The position numbers and the translations under genes are program-made. This document shows, one piece after another, positions 8,529 through 17,176 of a stretch of DNA of 64,000 bases. Origin of the DNA: Arthrobacter sp. P2b (GTDB lineage Bacteria > Actinomycetota > Actinomycetes > Actinomycetales > Micrococcaceae); NCBI RefSeq assembly GCF_900168295.1, contig NZ_FVZL01000001.1, positions 644,134-708,133 of the forward strand, written 5' to 3'. The notes below the pieces were generated by a model. That model worked only from the letters and a program-made list of their open reading frames with translations, was not told the origin of the DNA and did not search any database. Within the stretch, counting starts at the first letter, position 1, and every line of letters starts with the position of its first letter.

Positions 8529-9245
8529 ATGATTAACGTCCTCGTCGTTGACGATGAGCTGCCCGCGGTGGAAGAGCTCGCATTCCTGCTGGGCAGGGAC
8601 TCACGGATCGGCACGGTCCTCCGGGCGACGTCCGGCAGCGAAGCCCTCCGGGCCCTGTCCGCCGGGTCCGTGGACGCCGTGTTCCTGGACATCCATATGC
8701 CGGCCGTGTCCGGCCTGGACATTGCCCGGGCGATTTCCGCGAGCAGCAACCCGCCGGCGGTGGTGTTTGTCACGGCTGACGAGGAACACGCCCTGGCCGC
8801 CTTTGAACTCGCCGCCGTCGACTACCTCCTCAAACCCGTCCGGGCCGAGCGCCTGGCCCGCTCCGTGGCCCGCATCAGTGAACTGCGCGACGGCGGCAGC
8901 GCCCCGGAGATGATCACGGTGGACCAGGGCGGCACCACCAGGATGATCAGGCGCGACGACGTCACGTACGTCCAGGCGCAGGGAGACTACGCGCGGCTGC
9001 ACACAGCCGATGCCAGCTACCTGATCAGGGTGCCGCTGGCCGAACTCGAGCAGCAGTGGGCGGAGGCCGGCTTCATCCGCACGCACCGGTCCTACCTGGT
9101 GGCGCTCAAGCACGTCAGCTCCATGAAGCTGGCTGCCGACGGGCCCAGCGTCACGGTGGCAGGCGCCGGCCTGCCCATCAGCAGGCGGCACCTGCCCACC
9201 GTCCGGGAGAAGCTCGAGGCCACCCGGATCAGGCCGCAGTCATGA
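8529..9245 (+). CDS. LytTR family response regulator
   Basis: A 238-residue regulator with a receiver domain and a LytTR DNA-binding domain. The receiver has the acidic pair DDE at 8-10, phosphoacceptor Asp54 in AVFLDIHMP, and the switch lysine in DYLLKPVRAERL. The LytTR domain starts near residue 135, with DDVTYVQAQGDYARLHT and the FIRTHRSYLVALKHV core. It is the partner of the upstream kinase. A -10-like TAACCT (8517-8522) ends 6 bases before the ATG, so it may also have its own leaderless promoter. Its stop overlaps the next start by 4 bases (ATGA). The downstream symporter is the probable target. Confidence 0.93.
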   Translation: MINVLVVDDELPAVEELAFLLGRDSRIGTVLRATSGSEALRALSAGSVDAVFLDIHMPAVSGLDIARAISASSNPPAVVFVTADEEHALAAFELAAVDYLLKPVRAERLARSVARISELRDGGSAPEMITVDQGGTTRMIRRDDVTYVQAQGDYARLHTADASYLIRVPLAELEQQWAEAGFIRTHRSYLVALKHVSSMKLAADGPSVTVAGAGLPISRRHLPTVREKLEATRIRPQS

Positions 9246-9592
9246 CAAGGGTGCGGGTGACGGCTCCAACCACGGCGGCCCGCCCGGCCCAGGAGACGCG
9301 GGAAGCGGCGCAGGAGTCGGATGTGGGCCAGGTCTTTGTCCGTTCCCTGATCAGGTCCCAGCTGCGGCTGGCCCTGGTGGTGGCCGGCGGGTTCCTGCTG
9401 ATCCTTGGCGCATTTCCGCTGCTGCTCGCCATGGTGCCGGGCCTGGCCGAAACCCGGATCGCCGGGATTCCGTTCGGCTGGCTGCTGCTCGGGGGCGGCA
9501 TCTACCCGGTGATCGGGCTGAGCGCCTGGCTGTACACCCGGACGGCGGCCCGCAATGAGGCCCGCTACCGCGACCTGGCCGGTGACCAGTGA
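9242..9592 (+). CDS. DUF485 membrane protein (second copy)
   Basis: A 116-residue protein with two membrane helices (LALVVAGGFLLILGAFPLLL and IPFGWLLLGGGIYPVIGLSA) and a charged C-terminal end (RTAARNEARYRDLAG), fitting the DUF485 partner of SSS symporters. It overlaps the LytTR gene by 4 bases and is followed at once by an SSS gene. The two-component system and the transporter are therefore probably one operon. It is only distantly similar to the DUF485 protein at 6734-7114. Confidence 0.85.
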   Translation: MTRVRVTAPTTAARPAQETREAAQESDVGQVFVRSLIRSQLRLALVVAGGFLLILGAFPLLLAMVPGLAETRIAGIPFGWLLLGGGIYPVIGLSAWLYTRTAARNEARYRDLAGDQ

Positions 9593-9599
9593 GGGCGGC

Positions 9600-11066
9600 G
9601 TGAACCCGGGCATCGCGATTGCTGCCGTGGCCGTGGTTTCCGTGGCGACGGCCGTCATCGGGTTCTACGGCTTGCGGATTTCCCGTACCACGGGCGACTT
9701 CTATGTTGCGTCCCGGACCGTTCGGCCATGGTGGAATGCCTCGGCCATCGGCGGCGAGTACTTGTCCGCCGCCAGCTTCCTGGGTGTGGCCGGACTCATC
9801 CTGCTGTCCGGAACCGACGCGCTGTGGTTTCCGGTGGGATACACCGCCGGGTACCTGATGCTGCTGCTGTTCGTCGCGGCCCCGCTGCGGCGTTCCGGCG
9901 CGTACACCATTCCTGACTTCACCGAGGCGAGGCTGGATTCGCGCGCCGTCCGCAAGGTCACCAGCCTGGTGGTGGTGCTGGTGGGATGGCTCTACATCGT
10001 GCCGCAGTTGCACGGCGCCGCCCTGACCATTCGCATCACCACCGGCCTCCCGTCCTGGGCGGGGTCCGTGGCGGTGGTGATCGTCGTCTGCCTCACGGTA
10101 GCTGCCGGCGGGATGCGGTCCATCACGTTCGTCCAGGCGTTCCAGTACTGGCTCAAGCTCACCGCCCTGGCCGTCCCCATCCTGTTCATCATCTTCATGC
10201 TTGCCGGGAACGGGACCCCGGAGTTGTCCCCGCCTGCCGCCAACCCCACCAATGCTCCCCCGGCCGGGCTGTACCAAAACATGTCCCTGCTGGTGGCGCT
10301 CCTGTTCGGAACGCTCGGGCTGCCCCACGTCCTCGTCCGCTTCTACACCAACCCGGACGGGCAGTCGGCACGGCGGACCACGCTGATCGTCCTGGGGCTG
10401 CTGTCCGTCTTCTACCTGTTTCCCACCGCGTACGGCTTGGTGGGAAGGATGTTTGCGCCGGGCCTGGCGCGAGCCGGCCAAGCCGACGCCATGGTGCTGC
10501 TGCTCCCCGGGGAACTCGTGGGCGGTACGGCCGGTGACCTGCTCTCGGCCCTGGTGGTGGCAGGCGCCTTCGCCGCGTTCCTGTCCACCACGTCGGGGCT
10601 GGTGGTCTCCCTGGCCGGCGTCATCAGCCAGGACGTCCTGGGCGGCGGCGTCGGCGGGTTCCGCCTCGCAGCCGTAATATCCGCCGTCGTACCGCTTGGC
10701 TTTGCGTTCATGACCGATTCCTTCGCGCTGGCCGGCAGCGTGGGCCTGGTGTTCGCCTTCACCGCCTCGACCGTCTGCCCGGTGCTGCTGCTGGGCATCT
10801 GGTGGCGGGGGCTGACCGACGCCGGCGCGATCACGGGCATGGTAACCGGAGGCCTGCTGTGCGGCGGCGCCATGATCATCGGAGCCATGGCGGGCGCTGC
10901 GAGCATTCCCGCCTGGCTCGCCCAGCCTGCGGCATGGACCGTTCCCACGGCGTTTGCCGTGATGGTGCTGGTTTCACGGGCCACGGCAGGACGGGTGCCG
11001 AAGACCATGGCACGGGTCATGACCCGCCTGCATACGCCGGAAAGGCCGCTGGCTACGGAACGCTGA
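9600..11066 (+). CDS. Sodium:solute symporter family protein (second ActP-like)
   Basis: About 488 residues and 13 hydrophobic helices. The signatures GEYLSAASFLGVAGLIL and LPHVLVRFYTNPDGQSARR parallel those of the first symporter, as do the FYVASRTVRPWWNASAIG loop and the AAFLSTTSGLVVSLAGVISQD segment. I place the start at GTG 9600, behind GTGAGGGCGG; in-frame GTG 9582 and ATG 9555 overlap the previous gene. Transport of a short carboxylate such as acetate or pyruvate is inferred from the family. Linkage to a LytS/LytTR pair suggests induction by the transported acid. Confidence 0.87.
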   Translation: MNPGIAIAAVAVVSVATAVIGFYGLRISRTTGDFYVASRTVRPWWNASAIGGEYLSAASFLGVAGLILLSGTDALWFPVGYTAGYLMLLLFVAAPLRRSGAYTIPDFTEARLDSRAVRKVTSLVVVLVGWLYIVPQLHGAALTIRITTGLPSWAGSVAVVIVVCLTVAAGGMRSITFVQAFQYWLKLTALAVPILFIIFMLAGNGTPELSPPAANPTNAPPAGLYQNMSLLVALLFGTLGLPHVLVRFYTNPDGQSARRTTLIVLGLLSVFYLFPTAYGLVGRMFAPGLARAGQADAMVLLLPGELVGGTAGDLLSALVVAGAFAAFLSTTSGLVVSLAGVISQDVLGGGVGGFRLAAVISAVVPLGFAFMTDSFALAGSVGLVFAFTASTVCPVLLLGIWWRGLTDAGAITGMVTGGLLCGGAMIIGAMAGAASIPAWLAQPAAWTVPTAFAVMVLVSRATAGRVPKTMARVMTRLHTPERPLATER

Positions 11067-11085
11067 ATGGGTGGACAATTACGCC

Positions 11086-11775
11086 ATGTCCACCGACGGC
11101 GGGAGCCCGGAAGGCCAGCAGGACGCGGTGCCGCCGTCCGTGCGGGCGCAGTTGCTCGCCACCGAGCACTGGGGCCTGCTGGCATCACGCAGCACCGCCC
11201 AAAGCGAGGTGCTGACACGGATCAGCATGTTCCTGACCTTCACGTCGGCCAGCGTGGTGAGTGCGGCGCTGGTGGGCCAGGCCACGAAATTTTCGGACGC
11301 CTTCGTCCTGCTCGCGGTAATCGTGCTGTGCATCGACGTGGCCATGGGGCTGCTCACGCAGGTACGGGTCCTGAACGTGGCCCAGGAAGACCTCATGTAT
11401 GTGACCGCCATGAACAGGCTGCGGGCGGCGTACGTGGACCTGGACCCCGGTGTGGCGCCGTACCTGATGGCGGCCTACCACGACGATGAGTCCGGTTCGG
11501 AGAGGACCTACTTCTTCTTCGGAAACCGGAGCGCGTTCAGCCATGTGGCCGGCAGCAGCATGGTTTTCATGAACTGCGCGAATGCCGCGCTGATCGCCAT
11601 TCTCTCTGGACTGCTGCTGACTCTTGTGGGGGCAGGGACGACGGCGGCGGTCATCGTGGGAGCGGCCTGCGGCTTCGCTTTCCTGGCGGCTTCCGCCTAC
11701 TACGGATACCGCGCCTATGCCGGGATCTGGAGCAGGTACACGCCCCTGTCCCCCACCCCGCGGGACGGACCCTAG
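11086..11775 (+). CDS. Hypothetical four-helix membrane protein
   Basis: A 229-residue protein with a polar N-terminus, two hydrophobic helices near residues 45-95, a soluble central stretch (QEDLMYVTAMNRLRAAYVDL), and two more helices near 150-205. I do not recognise the family. The sequence GACAAT (11074-11079) ends 6 bases before the ATG at 11086, the spacing of a leaderless promoter. It starts 19 bases after the symporter gene, so its expression may or may not be separate. It is convergent with the DivIVA-domain gene 3 bases away. Confidence 0.65.
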   Translation: MSTDGGSPEGQQDAVPPSVRAQLLATEHWGLLASRSTAQSEVLTRISMFLTFTSASVVSAALVGQATKFSDAFVLLAVIVLCIDVAMGLLTQVRVLNVAQEDLMYVTAMNRLRAAYVDLDPGVAPYLMAAYHDDESGSERTYFFFGNRSAFSHVAGSSMVFMNCANAALIAILSGLLLTLVGAGTTAAVIVGAACGFAFLAASAYYGYRAYAGIWSRYTPLSPTPRDGP

Positions 11776-11778
11776 CCG

Positions 11779-12366
11779 TCAGTCGATGGCGGCCATGAGC
11801 TCAACAACACGGTCAAGGAACGCGTCCACCTGGGCTTCCTCGTAGCCGTCGCGGCCTGTGGCAGGGCGGAAAACGGCCCGGCGGACGCTGTCCACGCTCA
11901 GCGGCTTGTCCTGTTCCAGGTACGCCACGAGCTCATGGCACAGCCTGTCCACATCCGTTGTGTTGTAGCTGCGGACCTTCTTCTTGGCCGGCCGGCGGAA
12001 ACGCTCCCCGTCGGGGCGGTGGAGCCGGCCGCGGAGGATCCCCGAGAGGTTTCCGATCTCCCGCAGCCAGGCTTCCTCGCCATGGGCTGCGATCAGCTCG
12101 TCCCGTTCCCTGCGGGCGAAGGCGTCTTCCAGGCGGTCAAGGGCGGCGTCCACAACGGATGCTGAGTATCCGCCTTTGACGGGGTCGAAGGACACGGCCC
12201 GGACGTCTGCGCTGTTGATCGGCTGGGCTGCGGATTCGGGGGTTTCCAGGGACACGCGTGCCCGCTGCAGGAACTGGTCCACCTGCTTGGCGTTGTAGCC
12301 GTATTCACTGCGCTGCACGCGCTCAAAGGACGCAGGGATCTGCTGCCGATGAATGTCCAATGCCAC
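11779..12366 (-). CDS. DivIVA-domain repeat protein
   Basis: A 195-residue protein without membrane segments, made of repeated DivIVA-type modules. The signature G/S-Y-x4-VD-x2-L/C recurs at residues 23-33 (GYNAKQVDQFL), 66-76 (GYSASVVDAAL), 133-143 (SYNTTDVDRLC) and 174-184 (GYEEAQVDAFL). True DivIVA/Wag31 has one such N-terminal module and a long coiled coil; here the coiled coil is missing. The protein may bind membranes or polar growth proteins. It sits downstream of cdsA. Function unknown. Confidence 0.8.
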   Translation of the reverse strand: MALDIHRQQIPASFERVQRSEYGYNAKQVDQFLQRARVSLETPESAAQPINSADVRAVSFDPVKGGYSASVVDAALDRLEDAFARRERDELIAAHGEEAWLREIGNLSGILRGRLHRPDGERFRRPAKKKVRSYNTTDVDRLCHELVAYLEQDKPLSVDSVRRAVFRPATGRDGYEEAQVDAFLDRVVELMAAID

Positions 12367-12443
12367 TTTGATTCCTTCGATGCTTTTCAGCCGTAGCGCC
12401 GCTGCACCAGTTTATGGGTGCCGGGGCCCGGCCAGGGTTTGTG

Positions 12444-13367
12444 TCAGGCTCCGGCGAGCAGTCCGTAAAGGACAAAAACCACCGGTGATGCGAACACGAT
12501 GGAGTCGAGCCTGTCCATGACTCCGCCGTGCCCGGGCAGGATGCTGCTCATGTCCTTGACGCCCAGTTCGCGCTTCACCATGGATTCGGCGAGGTCACCG
12601 GCGGTGGAGGCGGCCACGGTGCCCACGGCCAGCACGACCCCCACCCACCAGGGCTTGTCCAGCACGAACAGGCAGGCGAGAATGCCGATGAGCACGGCAC
12701 CGGCCACGGAACCGGCGAATCCCTCCCAGGATTTTTTGGGACTGATTTTCGGCGCCATGGGGTGCTTCCCGAGGGACGCACCCACGAGGTACCCGAACGT
12801 GTCGTTGGAGACCACCAGCAGGAGCATGACCGCCACCTGCCAGGCTCCTTCGGGGATAGTCCCGCCGGGCCACAGCCCCAGCGGGGACGCCCCGCCGGTG
12901 GCGTGCAGCGGCAGGGCGGCGAAACTGATGAAGAACGGCACCCAGCCCAGGGTGAAGACACCCGCGAAAATGCTGTTGGCGGAGCCTGCAGCACTTTCAA
13001 CGGATCGCCAAAGCAGCACGGCCACGGAGCTGAGCAGCATGGCAAACAGCAGGCCTTCGATGCCGCCAAGGTATGCCACGAACGGCATGGCCACCGTTCC
13101 GGTCATGACCGGAACGATGGGCATCCTGGTGCCGTTGGCTTCGAGGGCCCGGTAGATTTCCCAGACGCCGAATACTGCGAAGGCGGTGGTGACGGCTACG
13201 AAGCCGAGCGGGAGGAACAGCAGCCCGCCCAGGACGGCGAACAGCATGGCCAGGCCCACCACGACGGCGGCGGGCAGGTTCCGCCCGGCCTTCGGCGTCG
13301 GGTTGCTCCTAGGCTGCTTCCCCCGTGTGCGCGCCCGTGGGGTGGGGGCCTGATCTGCCTGGCCCAT
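12444..13367 (-). CDS. cdsA: Phosphatidate cytidylyltransferase
   Basis: A 307-residue integral membrane enzyme that makes CDP-diacylglycerol from phosphatidic acid and CTP, the precursor of all phospholipids. After a basic, Pro-rich N-terminal tail come about eight membrane helices. The family signature is intact near the C-terminus: KISPKKSWEGFAGS, then ESMVKRELGVKD and LPGHGGVMDRLDS, with the metal-binding acidic residues. Its ATG overlaps the frr stop by one base. This frr-cdsA order is the usual actinobacterial one. Confidence 0.95.
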   Translation of the reverse strand: MGQADQAPTPRARTRGKQPRSNPTPKAGRNLPAAVVVGLAMLFAVLGGLLFLPLGFVAVTTAFAVFGVWEIYRALEANGTRMPIVPVMTGTVAMPFVAYLGGIEGLLFAMLLSSVAVLLWRSVESAAGSANSIFAGVFTLGWVPFFISFAALPLHATGGASPLGLWPGGTIPEGAWQVAVMLLLVVSNDTFGYLVGASLGKHPMAPKISPKKSWEGFAGSVAGAVLIGILACLFVLDKPWWVGVVLAVGTVAASTAGDLAESMVKRELGVKDMSSILPGHGGVMDRLDSIVFASPVVFVLYGLLAGA

Positions 13368-13924
13368 CAGACTTCGAGCAGCTCTGCTTCCTTGCGCTTC
13401 AGCAGCTCATCGATGCCGTCGACGTGTGCCTTGGTGAGGCCGTCCAGTTCCTTTTCGGCCCGGCTGCCCTCGTCTTCGCCGGCTTCGCCGTCCTTGACCA
13501 GGCGGTCCAGGGTTTCCTTGGCCTTGCGGCGGATGTTGCGGATGGAAACCTTGGCGTCCTCGCCCTTGGTCTTGACGATCTTGACGTATTCCTTGCGGCG
13601 TTCCTTGGTCAGTTCCGGAATGGTGATCCGGATGACGTTGCCGTCGTTGGACGGGTTCGCGCCGACCTCCGAGTCGCTGAGCGCACGCTCAATGTCACGC
13701 AGGGCCGTCTTGTCGAACGGGGTGATGAGGATGGTGCGGGCGTCAGGGATGGCGAACGAGGCCAGCTGCTGGAGCGGGGTGGGTGAGCCGTAGTAGTCCA
13801 CCAGGACCTTGTTGTACAGACCCGGATTGGCCCGGCCGGTGCGTACGGCAGCGAAGTCTTCCTTGGCTACCTCTACGGCCTTGTCCATCTTTTCTTCGGC
13901 TTCGAGCAAGGTTTCTTCGATCAC
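13367..13924 (-). CDS. frr: Ribosome recycling factor
   Basis: A 185-residue protein that, with EF-G, splits the post-termination ribosome. The length is standard. It begins [24 protein letters not shown] and carries the conserved [20 protein letters not shown] and [15 protein letters not shown] segments, with the helical C-terminal arm. The GTG start is preceded by GAGGAGAGACC. It lies between pyrH and cdsA, with a hairpin in the gap before it. Confidence 0.97.
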   Translation of the reverse strand: MIEETLLEAEEKMDKAVEVAKEDFAAVRTGRANPGLYNKVLVDYYGSPTPLQQLASFAIPDARTILITPFDKTALRDIERALSDSEVGANPSNDGNVIRITIPELTKERRKEYVKIVKTKGEDAKVSIRNIRRKAKETLDRLVKDGEAGEDEGSRAEKELDGLTKAHVDGIDELLKRKEAELLEV

Positions 13925-13994
13925 GGTCTCTCCTCAGATTCTGGTGCAGTCCGGGGCACCGGTTCCCTGCACACACATGGTTCTCTGTTGCTGC

Positions 13995-14025
13995 TTCCGT
14001 CCCCGCCGGCCGGGCGGGGACGGAA
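13995..14025. other. 13-base-pair hairpin between pyrH and frr
   Basis: TTCCGTCCCCGCC (13995-14007) pairs with GGCGGGGACGGAA (14013-14025) over a 5-base loop. There is no T tract on the transcribed strand, so this is more likely an RNA stability or processing element, or a partial terminator, than a full terminator. Confidence 0.6.
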
Positions 14026-14051
14026 CTGTCCTGAAAACATCCTAGCCGGAG

Positions 14052-14789
14052 CTAGGCGGTGACCAGTGTGCCCAGCTTTTCGCCCAGGATGGCGCGGGTG
14101 ACGTTGCCTTCACCCTCCATGCCAAAGACCACCATGGAGAGGTTGTTGTCCTTGCACATGGTCATCGCCGTCTGGTCCATGACCCGGATGTCGCGGCGGA
14201 GGGCATCGTCGTAGCTGAGGGTCTCGAGCCGTTCAGCGGTGGGATCCTTCTTGGGATCGGCCGTGTAGACGGCGTCCACACCGCTCTTGGCCATCAGGAC
14301 AACGTCGGCGTGGACCTCAAGGGCCCGCTGCGCGGCTACCGTGTCCGTGGAGAAGTAGGGCAGGCCGGCGCCGGCACCGAAGATGACCACGCGGCCCTTT
14401 TCCATGTGCCGGATGGCGCGGCGCGGGATGTAGGCTTCCGCCACCTGGCCCATGGTGATGGCGCTCTGGACGCGGGTTTCCACGCCGGCCTGCTCCAGGA
14501 AGTCCTGCAGGGCCAGGCAGTTCATGACGGTTCCCAGCATGCCCATGTAGTCGGCGCGGGAACGGTCCATGCCGCTTTGGGAGAGTTCGGCGCCGCGGAA
14601 GAAGTTGCCGCCGCCCACAACGATGGCCACTTCCACCTCGGGCACGGCTGCGGCGATCTGCTTGGCGACGTCGCGGACGGTCTCGGGATCGACACCCAGC
14701 TTCCCGCCGCCGAAGACCTCACCGGAGAGCTTCAGGAGGACCCGCCGCCTGCTTTTCTCTGGCTGGATTACAGTGTTGACGGCTTCCAT
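14052..14789 (-). CDS. pyrH: UMP kinase
   Basis: A 245-residue amino-acid-kinase-fold enzyme that phosphorylates UMP to UDP in pyrimidine nucleotide synthesis. It has the N-terminal [12 protein letters not shown] phosphate loop, the [15 protein letters not shown] segment, [20 protein letters not shown] and the regulatory [20 protein letters not shown] region. The ATG at 14789 follows GGGAAGG; a longer in-frame extension upstream crosses the tsf terminator and is rejected. It is separated from tsf by that terminator. Confidence 0.97.
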   Translation of the reverse strand: MEAVNTVIQPEKSRRRVLLKLSGEVFGGGKLGVDPETVRDVAKQIAAAVPEVEVAIVVGGGNFFRGAELSQSGMDRSRADYMGMLGTVMNCLALQDFLEQAGVETRVQSAITMGQVAEAYIPRRAIRHMEKGRVVIFGAGAGLPYFSTDTVAAQRALEVHADVVLMAKSGVDAVYTADPKKDPTAERLETLSYDDALRRDIRVMDQTAMTMCKDNNLSMVVFGMEGEGNVTRAILGEKLGTLVTA

Positions 14790-14865
14790 GATGCCTTCCC
14801 GTTGATGAGTCTGAAAAAAGGTTATCCTGCCGGGCCCGGTGGTCGGTACCGGTCCCGTTGCATGC

Positions 14866-14896
14866 AAAAGGGGCGGCCACCGAAGTGGCCACCCCC
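14866..14896 (-). terminator. Terminator of tsf with TTCG loop
   Basis: Read on the minus strand, GGCCAC-TTCG-GTGGCC forms the top of a stem that extends, after one mismatch, by four more G-C pairs. It is followed by TTTT. The loop C(TTCG)G is the very stable UUCG tetraloop. It ends the rpsB-tsf transcript 9 bases after the tsf stop. Confidence 0.85.
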
Positions 14897-14908
14897 TCAC
14901 AGATTCGA

Positions 14909-15745
14909 CTAGGAGCCGACGCGGAAACGCGTGAACGCGGTTCCGTTGACACCGGCCTCTTTGAGGACCTGTGCCACGGACTTCTTGGCATCCTTTGCGA
15001 ATGCCTGGTCAACCAGGACCTCACCCTTGTAGAAGCCCGTCACGCGGCCTTCCACAATCTTGGTGAGGGCAGCTTCGGGCTTGCCCTCGGCCTTGGCGGT
15101 CTCTTCGGCGATGCGGCGCTCGGACTCAACCAGGTCGGACGGAACGTCCTCGCGGGTCAGGTAGTTCGGAGCCATGGCAGCGATGTGGACTGCGACGTCG
15201 TGGGCGGCGGTGGCAGCAGCTTCGCCTTCACCGTCAACAGCGAACAGCACGCCAACCTGGGCCGGCAGGTCCTTGGAGGTCTTGTGCAGGTAAGCGTCAA
15301 CCGTGGCACCCTCAACGCGGGAGATGCGGCGGACAACAACCTTTTCGCCCAGGACAGCGCCTTCTTCGACGACGACCTCGGAGAGCGGCTTGCCGTCAAC
15401 TTCGGTGGCGAGCAGGGTTTCGAGGTCGGCGGCACCGGACTCAACGGCCACGGCCAGGACCTTGTCGGCCAGCTGGATGAACTTGTCAGCCTTGGCAACG
15501 AAGTCGGTCTCGCAGTTGACCTCGATCATGACGCCGACGCCATTGCTGACCTTGGCGGCCACGAGGCCTTCAGCGGTGGAGCGGCCTTCACGCTTGGTAG
15601 CGCCCTTGAGGCCCTTAATGCGGATGATCTCGATGGCCTTCTCGGCGTCGCCGTTGGCCTCGTCAAGAGCCTTCTTGACGTCCATCATGCCGGCGCCGGT
15701 GCGCTCGCGCAGGGCCTTGATGTCCGCGGCAGTGTAGTTCGCCAT
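14909..15745 (-). CDS. tsf: Elongation factor Ts
   Basis: A 278-residue nucleotide-exchange factor for EF-Tu. The N-terminal UBA-like domain ([19 protein letters not shown]) and the core TDFVAK motif (in [13 protein letters not shown]) are intact. The C-terminal part ends with FTRFRVGS. I chose ATG 15745 because MANYTAAD is the normal family start and AGAGGGG lies just before it. It follows rpsB after a 125-base gap that holds a stem-loop. Confidence 0.97.
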   Translation of the reverse strand: MANYTAADIKALRERTGAGMMDVKKALDEANGDAEKAIEIIRIKGLKGATKREGRSTAEGLVAAKVSNGVGVMIEVNCETDFVAKADKFIQLADKVLAVAVESGAADLETLLATEVDGKPLSEVVVEEGAVLGEKVVVRRISRVEGATVDAYLHKTSKDLPAQVGVLFAVDGEGEAAATAAHDVAVHIAAMAPNYLTREDVPSDLVESERRIAEETAKAEGKPEAALTKIVEGRVTGFYKGEVLVDQAFAKDAKKSVAQVLKEAGVNGTAFTRFRVGS

Positions 15746-15786
15746 GTGAACCCCTCTGTCTAGAAATTTGTTGTGGTGTACGGACC

Positions 15787-15826
15787 GACAGGACGGCAGC
15801 CCGCGAAAGCGGGCGGCCATCCTGTC
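15787..15826. other. rpsB-tsf intercistronic stem-loop with GAAA loop
   Basis: The outer stem is GACAGGA (15787-15793) with TCCTGTC (15820-15826). The inner stem is GCCCGC (15799-15804) with GCGGGC (15809-15814), closed by GAAA on the plus strand; the transcribed minus strand reads TTTC in the loop. There is no T tract. It probably acts in mRNA processing or partial termination between rpsB and tsf. Confidence 0.6.
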
Positions 15827-15870
15827 AGCAGCTCCGGCTGGTAAGCGCGGAGAATCCGGATTTAGTTGTG

Positions 15871-16728
15871 TTACTTGGCGTCGTCAGCGGGAGCCTCGGC
15901 AGCAGCCGGGGCTTCAGCTTCTTCTGCCGGAGCAGCAGGGGCTGCCGCAGCTTCCTCGGCCTTGCTGCCTTCGAGGAGCTCGCGCTCCCACTCAGCCAGC
16001 GGCTCTTCCGGAGCTTCGGTGGCGCCCGTGCCACGGTTGTTGCGGGCGATGAGGCCCTCAGCAACGGCGTCGGCAACAACGCGGGTCAGGAGGTTCACGG
16101 AGCGGATGGCGTCGTCGTTGCCCGGGATCGGGAAGTCGACTTCGTCCGGATCGCAGTTGGTGTCCAGGATGGCAACAACCGGGATGTTCAGCTTCTTGGC
16201 CTCGTCAACGGCGAGGTGTTCCTTCTTGGTGTCCACGATCCAGAGCACGGAGGGTGCCTTGGTCAGGTTGCGGATACCACCGAGGTTGGACTCGAGCTTG
16301 GTGAGTTCGCGCTTGAGGAGCAGCAGCTCCTTCTTGGTGTACGCGGAACCGGCGACGTCGTCGAAGTCGATCTCTTCGAGTTCCTTCATGCGCTGGATGC
16401 GCTTGGCGACAGTCTGGAAGTTGGTCAGCATACCGCCGAGCCAGCGCTGGTTCACGTAGGGCTGGCCAACGCGGGTTGCCTGCTCGGCAATTGCTTCCTG
16501 GGCCTGCTTCTTGGTGCCGACGAAGAGCACGGTGCCGCCGTGGGCAACGGTGGCCTTGACGAACTCGTAGGCGCGGTCGATGTAGGACAGCGACTGCTGA
16601 AGGTCGATGATGTAGATGCCGTTGCGCTCGGTGAAGATGAAGCGCTTCATCTTCGGGTTCCAACGGCGGGTCTGGTGTCCAAAGTGGACGCCGCTGTCAA
16701 GCAGCTGGCGCATAGTTACGACGGGCAT
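15871..16728 (-). CDS. rpsB: 30S ribosomal protein S2
   Basis: A 285-residue S2 protein that binds the small subunit near the mRNA exit. It starts [20 protein letters not shown] and contains [25 protein letters not shown] and the [13 protein letters not shown] signature. The C-terminal 40 residues are an acidic Ala/Glu/Pro-rich extension typical of actinobacterial S2. The ATG follows GGAAGGAG. The gene leads the rpsB-tsf operon. Confidence 0.97.
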   Translation of the reverse strand: MPVVTMRQLLDSGVHFGHQTRRWNPKMKRFIFTERNGIYIIDLQQSLSYIDRAYEFVKATVAHGGTVLFVGTKKQAQEAIAEQATRVGQPYVNQRWLGGMLTNFQTVAKRIQRMKELEEIDFDDVAGSAYTKKELLLLKRELTKLESNLGGIRNLTKAPSVLWIVDTKKEHLAVDEAKKLNIPVVAILDTNCDPDEVDFPIPGNDDAIRSVNLLTRVVADAVAEGLIARNNRGTGATEAPEEPLAEWERELLEGSKAEEAAAAPAAPAEEAEAPAAAEAPADDAK

Positions 16729-17176
16729 GCCGACGCTCCTTCCGGCAGGTCATTCATGAGAGAGCCCGGAGGCTTCTTACCCTGCCAATAGTTGACGGTT
16801 GATTAGCGTGGCCCAGGCCGGGCCGTGCTCCTGGCATCCATCACGCTTCCCATCCGCGCCATATGGCACGGACCGCAGGAGGCGCGATCCTTCAGAGGCG
16901 TTGCCGGGGCTTCACCATGTGGAGGGCTGGATGCGCGTAGTCAGCTGCTGCTCCCCCACACTCCTGAATGAGATGTGCCGACGCAATCCGGACAAGGGGA
17001 TGCACCGCGGGGGTGAACCACTGGGACGGGAAGCGTTGAGGGCGCAGCAAACTGCTCCACCAAGTGTACTACAGGCGCCCGTGTCCGGCGGACAGCAAAC
17101 GCCCTGCCCGGGGCCTTTTCCACATAGGCCGGATCGGCCCTGCCGGCCCGGTTTTCGTGCGGCGCATGCTGGGCGG
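16729..17176. other. 448-base intergenic region between rpsB and the M23-like gene
   Basis: It must hold the rpsB promoter and leader (minus) and the promoter of the M23-like gene (plus). I see the small palindrome CCATATGGC near 16859 on the minus strand and no convincing pair of promoter boxes. A c-di-AMP riboswitch was considered and rejected. No complete gene is supported; the open frame that continues upstream of 17177 lacks a good start and family-like sequence. Confidence 0.5.

Noticed and set aside
16900..17090. Possible c-di-AMP (ydaO-type) riboswitch upstream of the M23-like gene
   Set aside because: GGGGGTGAACC recalls part of the consensus, but the conserved CCGTCAGCTAAC-type 3' part is absent and the order of conserved boxes does not fit.
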